A stretch of DNA of 54,762 nucleotides from Oceanotoga teriensis (GTDB lineage Bacteria; Thermotogota; Thermotogae; Petrotogales; Petrotogaceae): NCBI RefSeq assembly GCF_003148465.1, contig NZ_QGGI01000001.1, positions 1 through 54,762 on the forward strand, in the 5' to 3' direction. The notes beneath the pieces were generated by a model. That model had not been told where the DNA came from. It saw only the letters and a program-made list of their open reading frames with translations, and searched no databases. The translations under genes and the position numbers were made by a program. Below are positions 35,343 through 44,167 of the stretch, piece after piece. How positions within the stretch are numbered: position 1 is the stretch's first letter; each line of letters opens with the position of its first letter.

Positions 35343-36194
35343 ATGTTTATAAAAACAAATGATGATTTAAAATTATATTATAATTTTAAAAATAATAATA
35401 AAAAAAATACTCTTTTTTTCATACATGGAGGACCTGGTGCTTCATCTTATTTCTTTGAAAAACATATGTCAGAACAAATATCAAAAAATTATAATTTATT
35501 AACTTATGATCAAAGAGGTTGTGGTAGATCTGATGGAAATAAAAATACCGATTATACTTTAAATACTTTATTAAATGATATAGATATAATAATAAAAAAA
35601 CTTTCATTAGATAATATTAATCTGCTTTGTCATTCATTTGGTGGAATTTTAGGTTTAAATTATATACTTAAATATCAAAAAATAAAATCATTAATTCTTT
35701 TAAATTCAACTTTAAACTTTATAGATTCTATAAAATACCAAATAACTCAAATAAACAAAATATTAAATATAAAAAATGAAACTATAAATAATAACAAAAT
35801 ATTAAATGAATGGTTAAAAAAATTAAGTATCTTAAATAAAGAAAAAAAAATACATAAACTTTCTTTTTTCAAGTATGAAAATTACAAAAACTTTTTCAAA
35901 ATAAATGAAATTGAAAATAAAGAAAATTTTCTACAACAATATGTTTTAAATTCTTCAGAATATTTTAAAAATTTTAATGAAAAAACCGAAAAAATTCATA
36001 TTCCAGTCTTAATAATCAACGGTATATATGACAATTCTGTAAATCCAAATGATTATAAAATAATGAAATTTAAAAACCTCTATATATCAAATATAAAAGG
36101 ATCACATATGTTATATTATGAAAATCAAAAAGAATTTTTAAATGCAATTAATCATTTTTTGAATGATTTAAATATAAAAAACAAAACAATTTAA
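35343..36194 (+). CDS. Alpha/beta hydrolase, proline iminopeptidase-like
   Basis: A 283-residue serine hydrolase. The oxyanion motif FFIHGGPGASS is characteristic of the proline-iminopeptidase group. DQRGCGRSDG follows, the nucleophile elbow is LCHSFGG (His in place of the usual Gly), and the acid and His fall in INGIYDNSV and IKGSHMLYY. It may release N-terminal residues or hydrolyse esters. ATG at 35343 follows GGAGGGAACAAT; the ATG at 35319 has no site. Extremely AT-rich. Confidence 0.83.
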   Translation: MFIKTNDDLKLYYNFKNNNKKNTLFFIHGGPGASSYFFEKHMSEQISKNYNLLTYDQRGCGRSDGNKNTDYTLNTLLNDIDIIIKKLSLDNINLLCHSFGGILGLNYILKYQKIKSLILLNSTLNFIDSIKYQITQINKILNIKNETINNNKILNEWLKKLSILNKEKKIHKLSFFKYENYKNFFKINEIENKENFLQQYVLNSSEYFKNFNEKTEKIHIPVLIINGIYDNSVNPNDYKIMKFKNLYISNIKGSHMLYYENQKEFLNAINHFLNDLNIKNKTI

Positions 36195-36765
36195 TGTTTT
36201 TTTATTTAAATGAAATAAAAATAACTTTTTATTATTTTATCAATTTTTTTAATTTCATTTTAAAGAAATGAAAAAGTTGTTTTTAAATATCGTTTTTAAT
36301 TAACATTCGTTAACAATAAATTACATATAATATTATATTTATGTAAATATAAATAATATGTTTCTATTATATATATTAAATAAAAATTTTTATTATTTTC
36401 ATAAAATCCAATTCAAAAAAATAACAAAAATCAAGAAAACACTTATAATGGGAAAAATTCTAATTATAAAATCATAAAATTCAAAAATGAAAAAACTTCT
36501 TATTAATATATCATCAACATAACTCCTATTTAATTTATTAAATTAAATTTACTTCATTTTAATCTATATAAATTTAATAGCTTTTTAATAGCTATAGTGT
36601 ATTATTAATTGTGCAAGATTAATTAGCTTCAATTAAATCTTATTATTAACAAAAAACTTCAAAATACTTCAAATTCAAAATCTAATAAAAAATTCAAAAA
36701 TCAAGCCATTAAAAGTGGTTCTATTTTTTTGTTTTTTTAACAAATAATAGTTCAGGAGGTAAACA
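36195..36765. other. 570-bp AT-rich intergenic leader of the opuA operon
   Basis: No gene is seen. It holds a weak stem (TTTCATTT / AAATGAAA, 36252-36275) that may end the hydrolase transcript, TATAAT-like boxes near 36327, and a hairpin with U run at 36704-36740. No known riboswitch or small RNA was recognised. Confidence 0.5.
36704..36740 (+). terminator. Hairpin with U tract in the opuA leader
   Basis: AGCCATT AAA AGTGGTT (two G-U pairs) is followed by CTATTTTTTTGTTTTTTT. It lies about 25 bases before the opuAA start with a separate GGAGG site after it. It is either an upstream terminator or an attenuator of the osmoprotectant operon. Confidence 0.5.
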
Positions 36766-37959
36766 ATGAATAATGAATACAAATTAGAGGTTAAAAACCT
36801 TTATAAAGTTTTTGGTCCTAATCCAAAAAAAGTTTTTCCTTTAATAAAAAAAGGATTAACAAAAAGTGAAATACTAAAAAAAACAGGAAATACTATAGGT
36901 GTAAATGATGTGAGTTTCAACGTAAAAGAAAAAGAAATTTTTGTTGTAATGGGACTTTCTGGAAGTGGAAAATCCACATTAATAAGATGTTTAAATAGAT
37001 TGATAGAACCTACTTCAGGAGATATATTAATCGATGGTCAAGATATAGTTAAAACCAATAAAGAAGAATTGAGAAATATAAGAAGAAAAAAGTTAGCAAT
37101 GGTTTTTCAAAAATTTGCTTTATTTCCACACAGAACTATATCTTCAAATGTTGAATATGGATTAGAAGTTCAAGGTGTAGACAAAGAAGAAAGAAAAGAA
37201 AAAGCATATGAAGCATTAGAAATGGTTGGTCTTAAAGGGTATGAAGAACAAAAACCAAATGAATTAAGTGGTGGGATGCAACAAAGAGTTGGCCTTGCAA
37301 GAGCTTTAGCAACAAATCCTGATATTTTATTAATGGATGAAGCATTTAGTGCTTTAGATCCTTTAATAAGAAAAGATATGCAAGATCAACTATTAGAACT
37401 TCAAGAAAGGTTACATAAAACAATAATATTTATAACTCATGATTTAGATGAAGCTTTAAAACTCGGAGATAGAATAGCAATAATGAAAGATGGTAGAGTA
37501 GTTCAAATTGGAAGTGCAGAAGAAATATTAACTAATCCAGCAAATGGTTATGTAAAAGATTTCGTTCAAGATGTTGATAGATCCAAAGTAATAAAAGCAG
37601 AAGCTATTATGCAAAAGCCACTCGATAATCTTCTTCCTAAAGATACACCAAGAGTAGCTGTAAGAAAAATGAGAAAAGCTGGAATAGATTCTATTTTAGT
37701 AACAAAAAAAGATAGGACTTTAGAAGGTATAGTTACTATAGAAAAAGCTTCAAAAGCAGTTGAAAATGGAGAAACAACTATTGAAAATATTATAGAGAGA
37801 GATGTACATAAAGTTTCACCTGATATACCAATCTTAGATATTTTACCAATGCATATAGAATATAATCATCCTGTCTGTGTAGTAAACGAAGAAAACAAAC
37901 TTTTAGGAATAATTGTAAAAGTATCTGTTTTAGCAGGTATATTAGGGGAGGTAGATTAA
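36766..37959 (+). CDS. opuAA: Glycine betaine/proline ABC transporter ATPase with CBS domains
   Basis: A 397-residue OpuAA/ProV ATPase. The N-terminal extension contains YKVFGPNPKKVFPLIKKG, Walker A is GLSGSGKST, Q-loop VFQKFALFPHR, signature LSGGMQQR, Walker B ILLMDEAFSALD. Residues about 280-397 form two CBS domains, which in OpuA sense ionic strength near the membrane. First gene of the osmoprotectant uptake operon; AGGAGGTAAACA precedes the ATG. Confidence 0.94.
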   Translation: MNNEYKLEVKNLYKVFGPNPKKVFPLIKKGLTKSEILKKTGNTIGVNDVSFNVKEKEIFVVMGLSGSGKSTLIRCLNRLIEPTSGDILIDGQDIVKTNKEELRNIRRKKLAMVFQKFALFPHRTISSNVEYGLEVQGVDKEERKEKAYEALEMVGLKGYEEQKPNELSGGMQQRVGLARALATNPDILLMDEAFSALDPLIRKDMQDQLLELQERLHKTIIFITHDLDEALKLGDRIAIMKDGRVVQIGSAEEILTNPANGYVKDFVQDVDRSKVIKAEAIMQKPLDNLLPKDTPRVAVRKMRKAGIDSILVTKKDRTLEGIVTIEKASKAVENGETTIENIIERDVHKVSPDIPILDILPMHIEYNHPVCVVNEENKLLGIIVKVSVLAGILGEVD

Positions 37960-37960
37960 A

Positions 37961-38782
37961 ATTATCGATTTAAAAATAGGTAAAGGATTTGAAATAATAG
38001 TTAATTGGTTAAAAGATAATTGGGAACCTTTTTTTGATGGTGTAGCAAGTTTTATAAATTTTATAATATCTTCATTAGAAGATTTATTTACTTGGATTCC
38101 TTGGTATGTAATGTTAGCAATCTTAGTAGTAGTTGCTTGGAGAAAAACGGGAAAAGGTACAGCAATATTTACGTTTATAGGATTATTTTTAATACAAAGC
38201 ATGGATCTTTGGTCAGAAACAATGCAAACACTTGCATTAGTAACAAGTTCAGCTTTACTTGCATTAATAATTGGAATTCCATTGGGTATATGGTCTTCAA
38301 AAAGTGATACTGTAAATAAAGTAATGAGACCTATCCTTGATTTCATGCAAACAATGCCAGCTTTCGTATATTTAATACCAGCTGTATTGTTTTTTGGTTT
38401 AGGTAAAGTTCCTGGTGCAGTAGCAACAATAATTTTCTCAATGCCACCAGCTGTAAGACTTACTAATCTTGCTATAAGACAAGTTCCAGAAGATGTAGTC
38501 GAAGCAAGCCGTTCTTTTGGTTCTACATCATCACAAATGCTTTTTAAAGTTGAATTACCAATAGCAACTCCAACAATATTAGCCGGAATTAATCAAACTA
38601 TTATGCTTGCATTATCAATGGTTGTTATATCTTCAATGATAGGTGCTGGCGGATTAGGTAAAAAAGTCTTAAATGGTATCACTCAATATAAAATTGGAAT
38701 GGGATTTGAAAGTGGTTTAGCTGTTGTTATTCTTGCAATGATTCTCGATAGAATAACTCAATCATTAGGGAAAAAGAAATAA
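37961..38782 (+). CDS. opuAB: Glycine betaine/proline ABC transporter permease, apparent AUU start
   Basis: A 273-residue permease. In front of the first ATG (38111) the same frame encodes a typical OpuAB/ProW N-terminus (IDLKIGKGFEIIVNWLKDNW, then FTWIPWYV). No ATG, GTG, TTG or CTG exists in that stretch, and it is preceded by an in-frame TAG. The best start is ATT at 37961, 9 bases after GGAGG (37947-37951). About five to six membrane helices, and the EAA loop VVEASRSFGSTSSQMLFKVELP docks on OpuAA. It overlaps nothing: 1 base after the opuAA stop. Confidence 0.88.
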   Translation: MIDLKIGKGFEIIVNWLKDNWEPFFDGVASFINFIISSLEDLFTWIPWYVMLAILVVVAWRKTGKGTAIFTFIGLFLIQSMDLWSETMQTLALVTSSALLALIIGIPLGIWSSKSDTVNKVMRPILDFMQTMPAFVYLIPAVLFFGLGKVPGAVATIIFSMPPAVRLTNLAIRQVPEDVVEASRSFGSTSSQMLFKVELPIATPTILAGINQTIMLALSMVVISSMIGAGGLGKKVLNGITQYKIGMGFESGLAVVILAMILDRITQSLGKKK

Positions 38783-38812
38783 TAATTCAAATACTATATA
38801 GGAGGGATTTTT

Positions 38813-39646
38813 TTGAAAAAAATCATATTATTTTTATTCATTACTATTATGGCATTAAATGTATTCGCTAAGGAAACTGTCAAACTTGCTTATGCAAATT
38901 GGGCTGAAGGTATTGCGATGACAAATCTCGCAAAAGTTATTTTAGAAGATGAAATGGGTTATGATGTTGAAACAACAATGGCTGATCCTGGATTAATATT
39001 TGTATCATTAGCTCAAGGAAATCAAGATGCATTTTTAGATGCTTGGTTACCAATAACACATGAAGCTTATATAAAACAATTTGGAGATAAATTAACTGAT
39101 TTAGGATATAATTTTGAAGGTGCGAGAATAGGATTAGTTGTTCCTGAATATGTAAATATAAACTCTATAGAAGAATTAAATAATTCAAAAGATAAATTTG
39201 ATTCTCAAATAGTAGGAATAGATGCTGGTGCAGGAATAATGAGTACTACATATAGTGCAATAGATGCTTATGACTTAGATCTTGAATTAATAGAAAGTTC
39301 AGGACCGGTTATGACAGCTTCATTAGCAAATGCAATAGATAAAAAAGAATGGATTGTAGTAACTGGATGGCAACCACATTGGAAATTTGCAAGATTTGAT
39401 CTTAAATTCTTAGATGATCCAAAAGAAGTATATGGAAAAGCAGAAAATCTTCATACAATGGCAAGAAGAAATTTTATAATTGATATGCCAGAAGTTGCAC
39501 AATTCCTAACACATTTTTACCTTAATTCACAACAACTTGGTTCATTAATGGACATGATTTCAAACAGTGATGATGCTGAAGATGCTGCAAGAGAATGGAT
39601 TAAACAAAATAAAAAAGTTGTTGAAAATTGGATACCAAATAATTAA
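38813..39646 (+). CDS. opuAC: Glycine betaine-binding protein of the OpuA system
   Basis: A 277-residue substrate-binding protein (OpuAC domain). A signal peptide with cleavage near LNVFA-KETV is present, but there is no lipobox cysteine, so it may be periplasmic or anchored by its signal. KLAYANWAEGIAMTNLAKV, GNQDAFLDAWLPITHE and VTGWQPHWKFARFDLKFLDD provide the Trp residues of the aromatic betaine cage. TTG start after GGAGGGATTTTT. It is followed by a strong terminator, closing the operon. Confidence 0.92.
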   Translation: MKKIILFLFITIMALNVFAKETVKLAYANWAEGIAMTNLAKVILEDEMGYDVETTMADPGLIFVSLAQGNQDAFLDAWLPITHEAYIKQFGDKLTDLGYNFEGARIGLVVPEYVNINSIEELNNSKDKFDSQIVGIDAGAGIMSTTYSAIDAYDLDLELIESSGPVMTASLANAIDKKEWIVVTGWQPHWKFARFDLKFLDDPKEVYGKAENLHTMARRNFIIDMPEVAQFLTHFYLNSQQLGSLMDMISNSDDAEDAAREWIKQNKKVVENWIPNN

Positions 39647-39655
39647 TAATACAAT

Positions 39656-39690
39656 AAAAACGGTATGATTATAAATCATACCGTTTTTTT
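39656..39690. terminator. Bidirectional terminator opuA operon / MFS
   Basis: AAAAACGGTATGATT / AATCATACCGTTTTT with loop ATAA, symmetric, between convergent genes. Confidence 0.92.
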
Positions 39691-40806
39691 ATTTATATAT
39701 AATATTATAAAAAAGATAACTATTGCTGGAAAAGTTAAAAATAAATAAGCCATAAAAATAGAACTATCTGCAACAAGTCCCATAACACCTGTAATTATCA
39801 TTCCTCCAAAACCCGTTATTGCATAAAGAATTCCATTAAAAATAGCCAATTGATTAGAAGGAATTTTTTGATTTACAAATCTTTGAAAAACTGGAAAAAT
39901 AGGCCCTATAAACAATCCTAATAAAACATACAAAAAAGATAATTTTAAAGTCAATAATAAAATTATAGAAATAAATATTCCAAATATACAAATTAAAAGT
40001 AATTTAAAATAGCCTATCCTTTTAAGAACAAAATCAGATATAAGTCTTGAAAAAGTATAAAATAACCAAAACATACTGATAAAAAAAGCTGAGTAACTTT
40101 CAGAAAACAGAAAATAATCTACATGTAAATTAGAACTCCAAGTAACTACACCTTTTTCTATACCAGAATAAAACATAAAAAATATTAAAAAAATAATCAC
40201 TAATTTATTTAAAAATAAATTTTTAAAACCTTTTTTATTAATACCACATTTATTGCTATCTTCCATAAAATATTTATTAAAAAAACTCAAAACAATAATT
40301 ATCAACAAGATAAAAACTATCATATAAATGAAATAAGATATAGGAATATTTTTTTTAATAAAAAATGATATTATAATTGGTGACAAAATACCACCCATAC
40401 CAAACATACCATGATAAACTCCATAATTTTGATACTTTAAATCAAGCTGAGCAAATATTGTAGTCATAGTAAGTATAGATAAACTTATTCCAAAACCTAT
40501 AATAAAAGAAGCTAAAATTAAAATTATATAATTAGAAGCTCCTACAAATAATAAAGATCCTAATATATTTAAAAAAAGTGAAATCAAAAAGACTCCCTGA
40601 GATCCCAAAAATGAAATCAAAATACCTCCAAAAATATTACCTAAAAAACCTCCAACAGTATTAAAAATAGGAACCAATGAAGATTGAGAAATTGAAATCC
40701 CATAAGTCTCTTGAATATTCTTCATCAATGGTGGAATAAAGTTGGGTATCATTGCTATAAAAACCATAGAAATAAAAATAAAATACATAATTCTTTTTTG
40801 TGACAT
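39676..40806 (-). CDS. Major facilitator superfamily transporter
   Basis: A 376-residue membrane protein with about twelve helices. GGFLGNIFGGILISFLGSQG fits the loop between helices 2 and 3 of MFS sugar/drug carriers. FPVFQRFVNQKIPSN is the equivalent in the second half, resembling FucP-like or Fsr-like carriers. The substrate is unknown. Single gene; AAAAGGAGTAGATTTT precedes the ATG. Confidence 0.82.
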   Translation of the reverse strand: MSQKRIMYFIFISMVFIAMIPNFIPPLMKNIQETYGISISQSSLVPIFNTVGGFLGNIFGGILISFLGSQGVFLISLFLNILGSLLFVGASNYIILILASFIIGFGISLSILTMTTIFAQLDLKYQNYGVYHGMFGMGGILSPIIISFFIKKNIPISYFIYMIVFILLIIIVLSFFNKYFMEDSNKCGINKKGFKNLFLNKLVIIFLIFFMFYSGIEKGVVTWSSNLHVDYFLFSESYSAFFISMFWLFYTFSRLISDFVLKRIGYFKLLLICIFGIFISIILLLTLKLSFLYVLLGLFIGPIFPVFQRFVNQKIPSNQLAIFNGILYAITGFGGMIITGVMGLVADSSIFMAYLFLTFPAIVIFFIILYINKKTV

Positions 40807-40888
40807 AAAATCTACTCCTTTTATTAAAAAAATATCAAATACAATTATAATAATTTATTGTAAATTAAACAATTACTAAAAATAAACA

Positions 40889-40916
40889 TTGTTTTTTAAA
40901 ATATAAATGGTATAAT
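40889..40916 (+). promoter_or_regulatory. Promoter of the hypothetical gene at 41034
   Basis: TTGTTT, a 16-base spacer and a perfect TATAAT. The start of transcription would fall at about 40923, directly at the base of the hairpin that follows. Confidence 0.6.
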
Positions 40917-40921
40917 AACTT

Positions 40922-40954
40922 AGTAAGCTGGCACGTTGTCAGCTTACTTTTTAT
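40922..40954 (+). terminator. Promoter-proximal hairpin/terminator (attenuator-like)
   Basis: AGTAAGCTG, loop GCACGTTGT, CAGCTTACT then TTTTTA: a perfect 9-bp stem with U tail only a few bases after the predicted transcript start and about 85 bases before the gene. It could act as an attenuator, or produce a very short capped RNA. Confidence 0.65.
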
Positions 40955-41033
40955 GTATTTCAAAAAATTTATAATTAATTATATTAAAATTCAAAAAAAT
41001 TTGATATTATATTTTATTGAGGGGGGTGTACTT

Positions 41034-41594
41034 TTGAATACATCGATAAACTTAGATAATAATCAGAAAATTACAATCAAAAAACTTCTATTGAATTACT
41101 TTAAAAATGAAAAAATAAATAAAATAACTTTTAGAAAAGAAATTGTATACTTAAAATCTTCTGAAAAAAATCTAAAAATAATCATAAAAAACTTAGAAGA
41201 ATACAATTGTGATTACTACTTAAAAATAAAAAATAATTGGGAATTACAAAAAAATATCAATCTCTTAGATTCAAAAAGAAATAAACACAAAAAAGGAGCT
41301 TTAAATTTAAATAAAATGGACATTGAGAGACTAAAAAGAGGTGTTTCAAGATATATCAAAGCTAAATCAAATTTCTTAAAAAGAAAAGAATTCATAATTG
41401 AAATATCAAATAATCAAATAAATATAGACTTTTATTTAGATGATTATTTTATTATAGAAGTATTGGACCAAGAATTAAAATCATGTATATTATACATAAA
41501 TGATAAAAAAGAATCCGAAGGGGATTTTGATCATATAATGTTTAATTTAGATATTTACTTTTCCAAAAAATACTTTTCTGATGAATTAATATAA
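41034..41594 (+). CDS. Hypothetical protein, Lys/Asn-rich
   Basis: A 186-residue protein I do not recognise. It is basic in the middle (SKRNKHKKGALN) and acidic at the end, with no signal peptide or membrane segment. The first 75 residues alternate helix and strand (TIKKLLLNYFKNEKINKI), and residues about 110-186 look like an alpha-beta domain. TTG start behind a GGGGGG ribosome site; an upstream ATG at 40953 has no site and lies in the hairpin leader. It has its own promoter, leader hairpin and terminator. Confidence 0.6.
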   Translation: MNTSINLDNNQKITIKKLLLNYFKNEKINKITFRKEIVYLKSSEKNLKIIIKNLEEYNCDYYLKIKNNWELQKNINLLDSKRNKHKKGALNLNKMDIERLKRGVSRYIKAKSNFLKRKEFIIEISNNQINIDFYLDDYFIIEVLDQELKSCILYINDKKESEGDFDHIMFNLDIYFSKKYFSDELI

Positions 41595-41609
41595 AAAATT
41601 CAACTTCAA

Positions 41610-41647
41610 AAAAACAGTGGATTCCATTAAGAATCCACCTTTTTTAA
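41610..41647 (+). terminator. Terminator after the hypothetical gene
   Basis: GTGGATTC / GAATCCAC with a 6-base loop and CTTTTTT tail, 20 bases after the stop. Confidence 0.88.
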
Positions 41648-41704
41648 TTAAATATAATATGTTAAAATATATTATATTATAAAAGATAAAAAGAGGTGAA
41701 AATA

Positions 41705-42268
41705 TTGAAAATAGAATCATATGAAACTGGACCAATTGGAACAAATGCTTATATAATAGATGAAAAAATAATAATAGATCCTGGATATGGAATATCAAAT
41801 TATATAAACAAAGAAAAAGAATATGATGTTTGGCTTACACATGCTCATTTTGACCATATTAAAGGTATAAAAGAAATAAAAGTGAAAAATCTATATCTTC
41901 ATCCAAAAGACTATGAACTTTTAAAAGATCCAGAAAAAAATCTTTCAATATATACTAATGAACCTTTTACAATAGACATACCTTATAAAGATATAAGCAA
42001 TATTACAAGATTTATTCACACTCCTGGACATACTCCTGGTTCCATAATAATAATATTAGAAAATAATTTATTTACAGGAGATACTATATTTTCAGACAGC
42101 ATAGGAAGAACTGATTTTCCTGGTTCATCATACGAAGATATGGAAAAATCTCTTATAAAAGTAAAAGAATTTTTACAAAAAAACAAAAATATTAAAAATA
42201 TATATCCAGGTCATATGAACAAAACAACTAGAGAACTTATTTTAGAAACAAATCCATATTTATATTGA
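41705..42268 (+). CDS. MBL-fold hydrolase, glyoxalase II-like (YcbL type)
   Basis: A 187-residue metallo-hydrolase. The zinc motif LTHAHFDHIKG, HTPGHTPGS, FTGDTIFSDSIGRTDFPG and IYPGHMNKT are the four metal motifs of the small glyoxalase II/YcbL group, which hydrolyse thioesters such as S-lactoylglutathione or related substrates. The long GloB substrate-binding tail is missing. TTG start after AGAGGTGAAAATA. The rRNA methyltransferase gene follows 11 bases downstream. Confidence 0.87.
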   Translation: MKIESYETGPIGTNAYIIDEKIIIDPGYGISNYINKEKEYDVWLTHAHFDHIKGIKEIKVKNLYLHPKDYELLKDPEKNLSIYTNEPFTIDIPYKDISNITRFIHTPGHTPGSIIIILENNLFTGDTIFSDSIGRTDFPGSSYEDMEKSLIKVKEFLQKNKNIKNIYPGHMNKTTRELILETNPYLY

Positions 42269-42279
42269 GGAGAGATATC

Positions 42280-43623
42280 ATGAGTATTCAATTAATACCT
42301 GAAAAAATAGTTTATGGAGGATATGCATTAGCAAAATATGATAATGAAGTATATTTAATAGAAAATGCACTTCCAGGAGAACTAATTGAAATTGAAGTGT
42401 ATAATAAAAAGAAATCTGTAAATTTTTCAAAAGTAACAAAAATAATAGAACCATCAAAAGATCGTGTCAAATCTGTATGCCCTCACTTTAATAAATGTGG
42501 AGGATGTGATCTATTAAATTATCGATATGAAAAACAAATAGAACAAAAAGAAAATATATTAAAAGAACAATTAAGAAGAATAGGTCATCTGAATATAGAA
42601 ACAGAAAAATTTGAAAAATCCTTTAATAATTTAAATTATAGAAATAAAATGGAATTCACATTCTCAAAAGATGAAAATAATAATATAGTATTAGGATTAA
42701 ATGAAAAAAAATCTCATAAAATAATAAATATAGAAAAATGTTATATAGCACCAGACTACTTTAATACTATAAGAAATACAGTAAAAGAAGTTGTAAAAGA
42801 ATTAGATATCCCAATATATGACCCTAAAAAAAGAAAAGGTGTGTTAAAACATTTAGTAATAAAAAAATCTTCAAAAACAAATAAATTAATGATAATAATA
42901 GTAACTCATACAGAAACTCTTCCAAAATCAAAAGAATTAAAACATTTATTATTACAAAAATTAAATTTTGACTCTTTAATACATGTAATGAACAGTTCTG
43001 ATAAAGTAACTTTAAGAGGTCCTTATAAAACTCTTTTTGGAGAAGGAATATTAAAAGAAAATTTTGATGAATTCGAATATCAAATTCCTCCAACTTCATT
43101 TTTTCAAATAAATTATGATATAACAGAAAAAATATTACAATATATTTTAGAATATATAAAAACTAAAAACACCTCTAAAGATACTTTATTAGATCTTTAT
43201 TGTGGTGTAGGCTTATTCAGTCTTTTTTATTCTCCTCTTTTTAAACATGTAACTGGTGTAGAATACTCAAAAAACTCTATAAAAGCTGCTAAATCTAATC
43301 TAAATATAAATTCAATAAAGAACATAAACTTTATTGCAGAAGATTCTTTACAATATATAAATCAAAGTATAGAAAAACAAAAAACATTTGATTATATTAT
43401 AATAGATCCGCCAAGAAGTGGCCTTGGAGTTAAAGCTTCTGAAAAAATGTCTAAAATAACTAAAAAAACTTTAATATATATATCATGTGATCCGTCAACT
43501 CTTTCAAGAGATCTTAATATACTCAGTCAAAATGGTTTTAAAGTTGATTCTATAAAAGGGTTTGATATGTTTCCTAATACTCACCATATTGAGACATGCG
43601 TACTTTTGTCCCGCAAAAATTAG
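42280..43623 (+). CDS. rlmD: 23S rRNA (uracil-5-)-methyltransferase, RlmD/RumA family
   Basis: A 447-residue AdoMet-dependent enzyme methylating uridine in 23S rRNA. The N-terminal TRAM domain is followed by iron-sulfur cysteines in VCPHFNKCGGCDLL and a fourth Cys in EKCYIA. The Rossmann fold shows LDLYCGVGLFS, the substrate loop IIDPPRSGLG, and the catalytic ISCDPSTLSRDL. The final codons (43591-43623) use ACA TGC GTA CTT TTG TCC CGC, GC-rich choices unlike the rest of the gene, as expected if an inserted element replaced the 3' end. ATG at 42280 follows GAGGAGAGATATC. Confidence 0.93.
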   Translation: MSIQLIPEKIVYGGYALAKYDNEVYLIENALPGELIEIEVYNKKKSVNFSKVTKIIEPSKDRVKSVCPHFNKCGGCDLLNYRYEKQIEQKENILKEQLRRIGHLNIETEKFEKSFNNLNYRNKMEFTFSKDENNNIVLGLNEKKSHKIINIEKCYIAPDYFNTIRNTVKEVVKELDIPIYDPKKRKGVLKHLVIKKSSKTNKLMIIIVTHTETLPKSKELKHLLLQKLNFDSLIHVMNSSDKVTLRGPYKTLFGEGILKENFDEFEYQIPPTSFFQINYDITEKILQYILEYIKTKNTSKDTLLDLYCGVGLFSLFYSPLFKHVTGVEYSKNSIKAAKSNLNINSIKNINFIAEDSLQYINQSIEKQKTFDYIIIDPPRSGLGVKASEKMSKITKKTLIYISCDPSTLSRDLNILSQNGFKVDSIKGFDMFPNTHHIETCVLLSRKN

Positions 43624-43696
43624 TAAATATCTCACTGTACTTATAAACAGGAAAATTGAATAAAATAGATTTTAATGACTATTCAAACTTGTTATA

Positions 43697-43743
43697 TGAA
43701 AAAATCTCTATTTCTTTGATTGAAGAAATAGAGATTTTTTTCA
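43697..43743 (+). terminator. Strong terminator after rlmD
   Basis: AAAAATCTCTATTTCTT / AAGAAATAGAGATTTTT, an ~17-bp stem with a 6-base loop and T run, 75 bases past the rlmD stop, inside the presumed element end. Confidence 0.88.
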
Positions 43744-43910
43744 AGTTCTAAGATGATGTCATATGATTAAGCTTGTATTCGATAAGTTGTGAATTTCCTG
43801 TCTATACTTGATTTTATTTCTATTGCAAAATCCTAATTTTAATAAGATTTATGATTAGCTATATGTTAGTTTTTTGAGCATAGCTTTATTCAAAGCTTTT
43901 TCCTAGTCGT

Positions 43911-44167
43911 TTAAATTTGCACTTTCTGATAAAATGGGTACTCCATTGCGTTAAGTGTCGTTATCCTTCTGATTTTTTGAATACCCTGTAAATTAAGATA
44001 ATTAGCAACTTTATAAAATTTCATATTCTCATTTAAATATTTATCAAAAATAATGCATACTACTTCAGCTTCATCTTACGTATAAAAAGTTGTTTATACG
44101 TGAGATAGTAGCCGTAAGAAGCAAAGCCACCATTCCAAAAGCCTTGACGAGCTTTTTCTTTTCGTTA
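43911..44167 (-). pseudogene. Serine site-specific recombinase fragment (frameshifted)
   Basis: Minus-strand reading gives KARQGFWNGGFASYGYYLTY up to about 44075 in one frame, then, after a frameshift, DEAEVVCIIFDKYLNENMKF followed by YKVANYLNLQGIQ in another, ending at TAA 43913. Both parts are the hallmark recombinase-domain region of large serine recombinases (GxWxGGxxPYGY, then EAEVVxxIF). The catalytic N-terminal resolvase domain and C-terminal zinc/coiled-coil are missing. It sits next to the altered rlmD end, where the integrase of an element would be. Non-functional. Confidence 0.75.

Noticed and set aside
36600-36660. Near-repeated TAATAGCTTTTTAATAGCTATAG and ATTAATT patterns in the opuA leader
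   Set aside because: Short and low complexity; expected by chance in such AT-rich DNA.
37942-38346. Minus-strand 134-codon frame over the opuAA/opuAB junction
   Set aside because: It covers the conserved permease N-terminus in antisense and has no ribosome site; the plus-strand reading is clearly the gene.
40953-41033. Longer N-terminus for the hypothetical gene (MYFKKFIINYIKIQ...)
   Set aside because: The upstream ATG lies at the terminator hairpin with no ribosome site; the GGGGGG-TTG at 41034 is far better.
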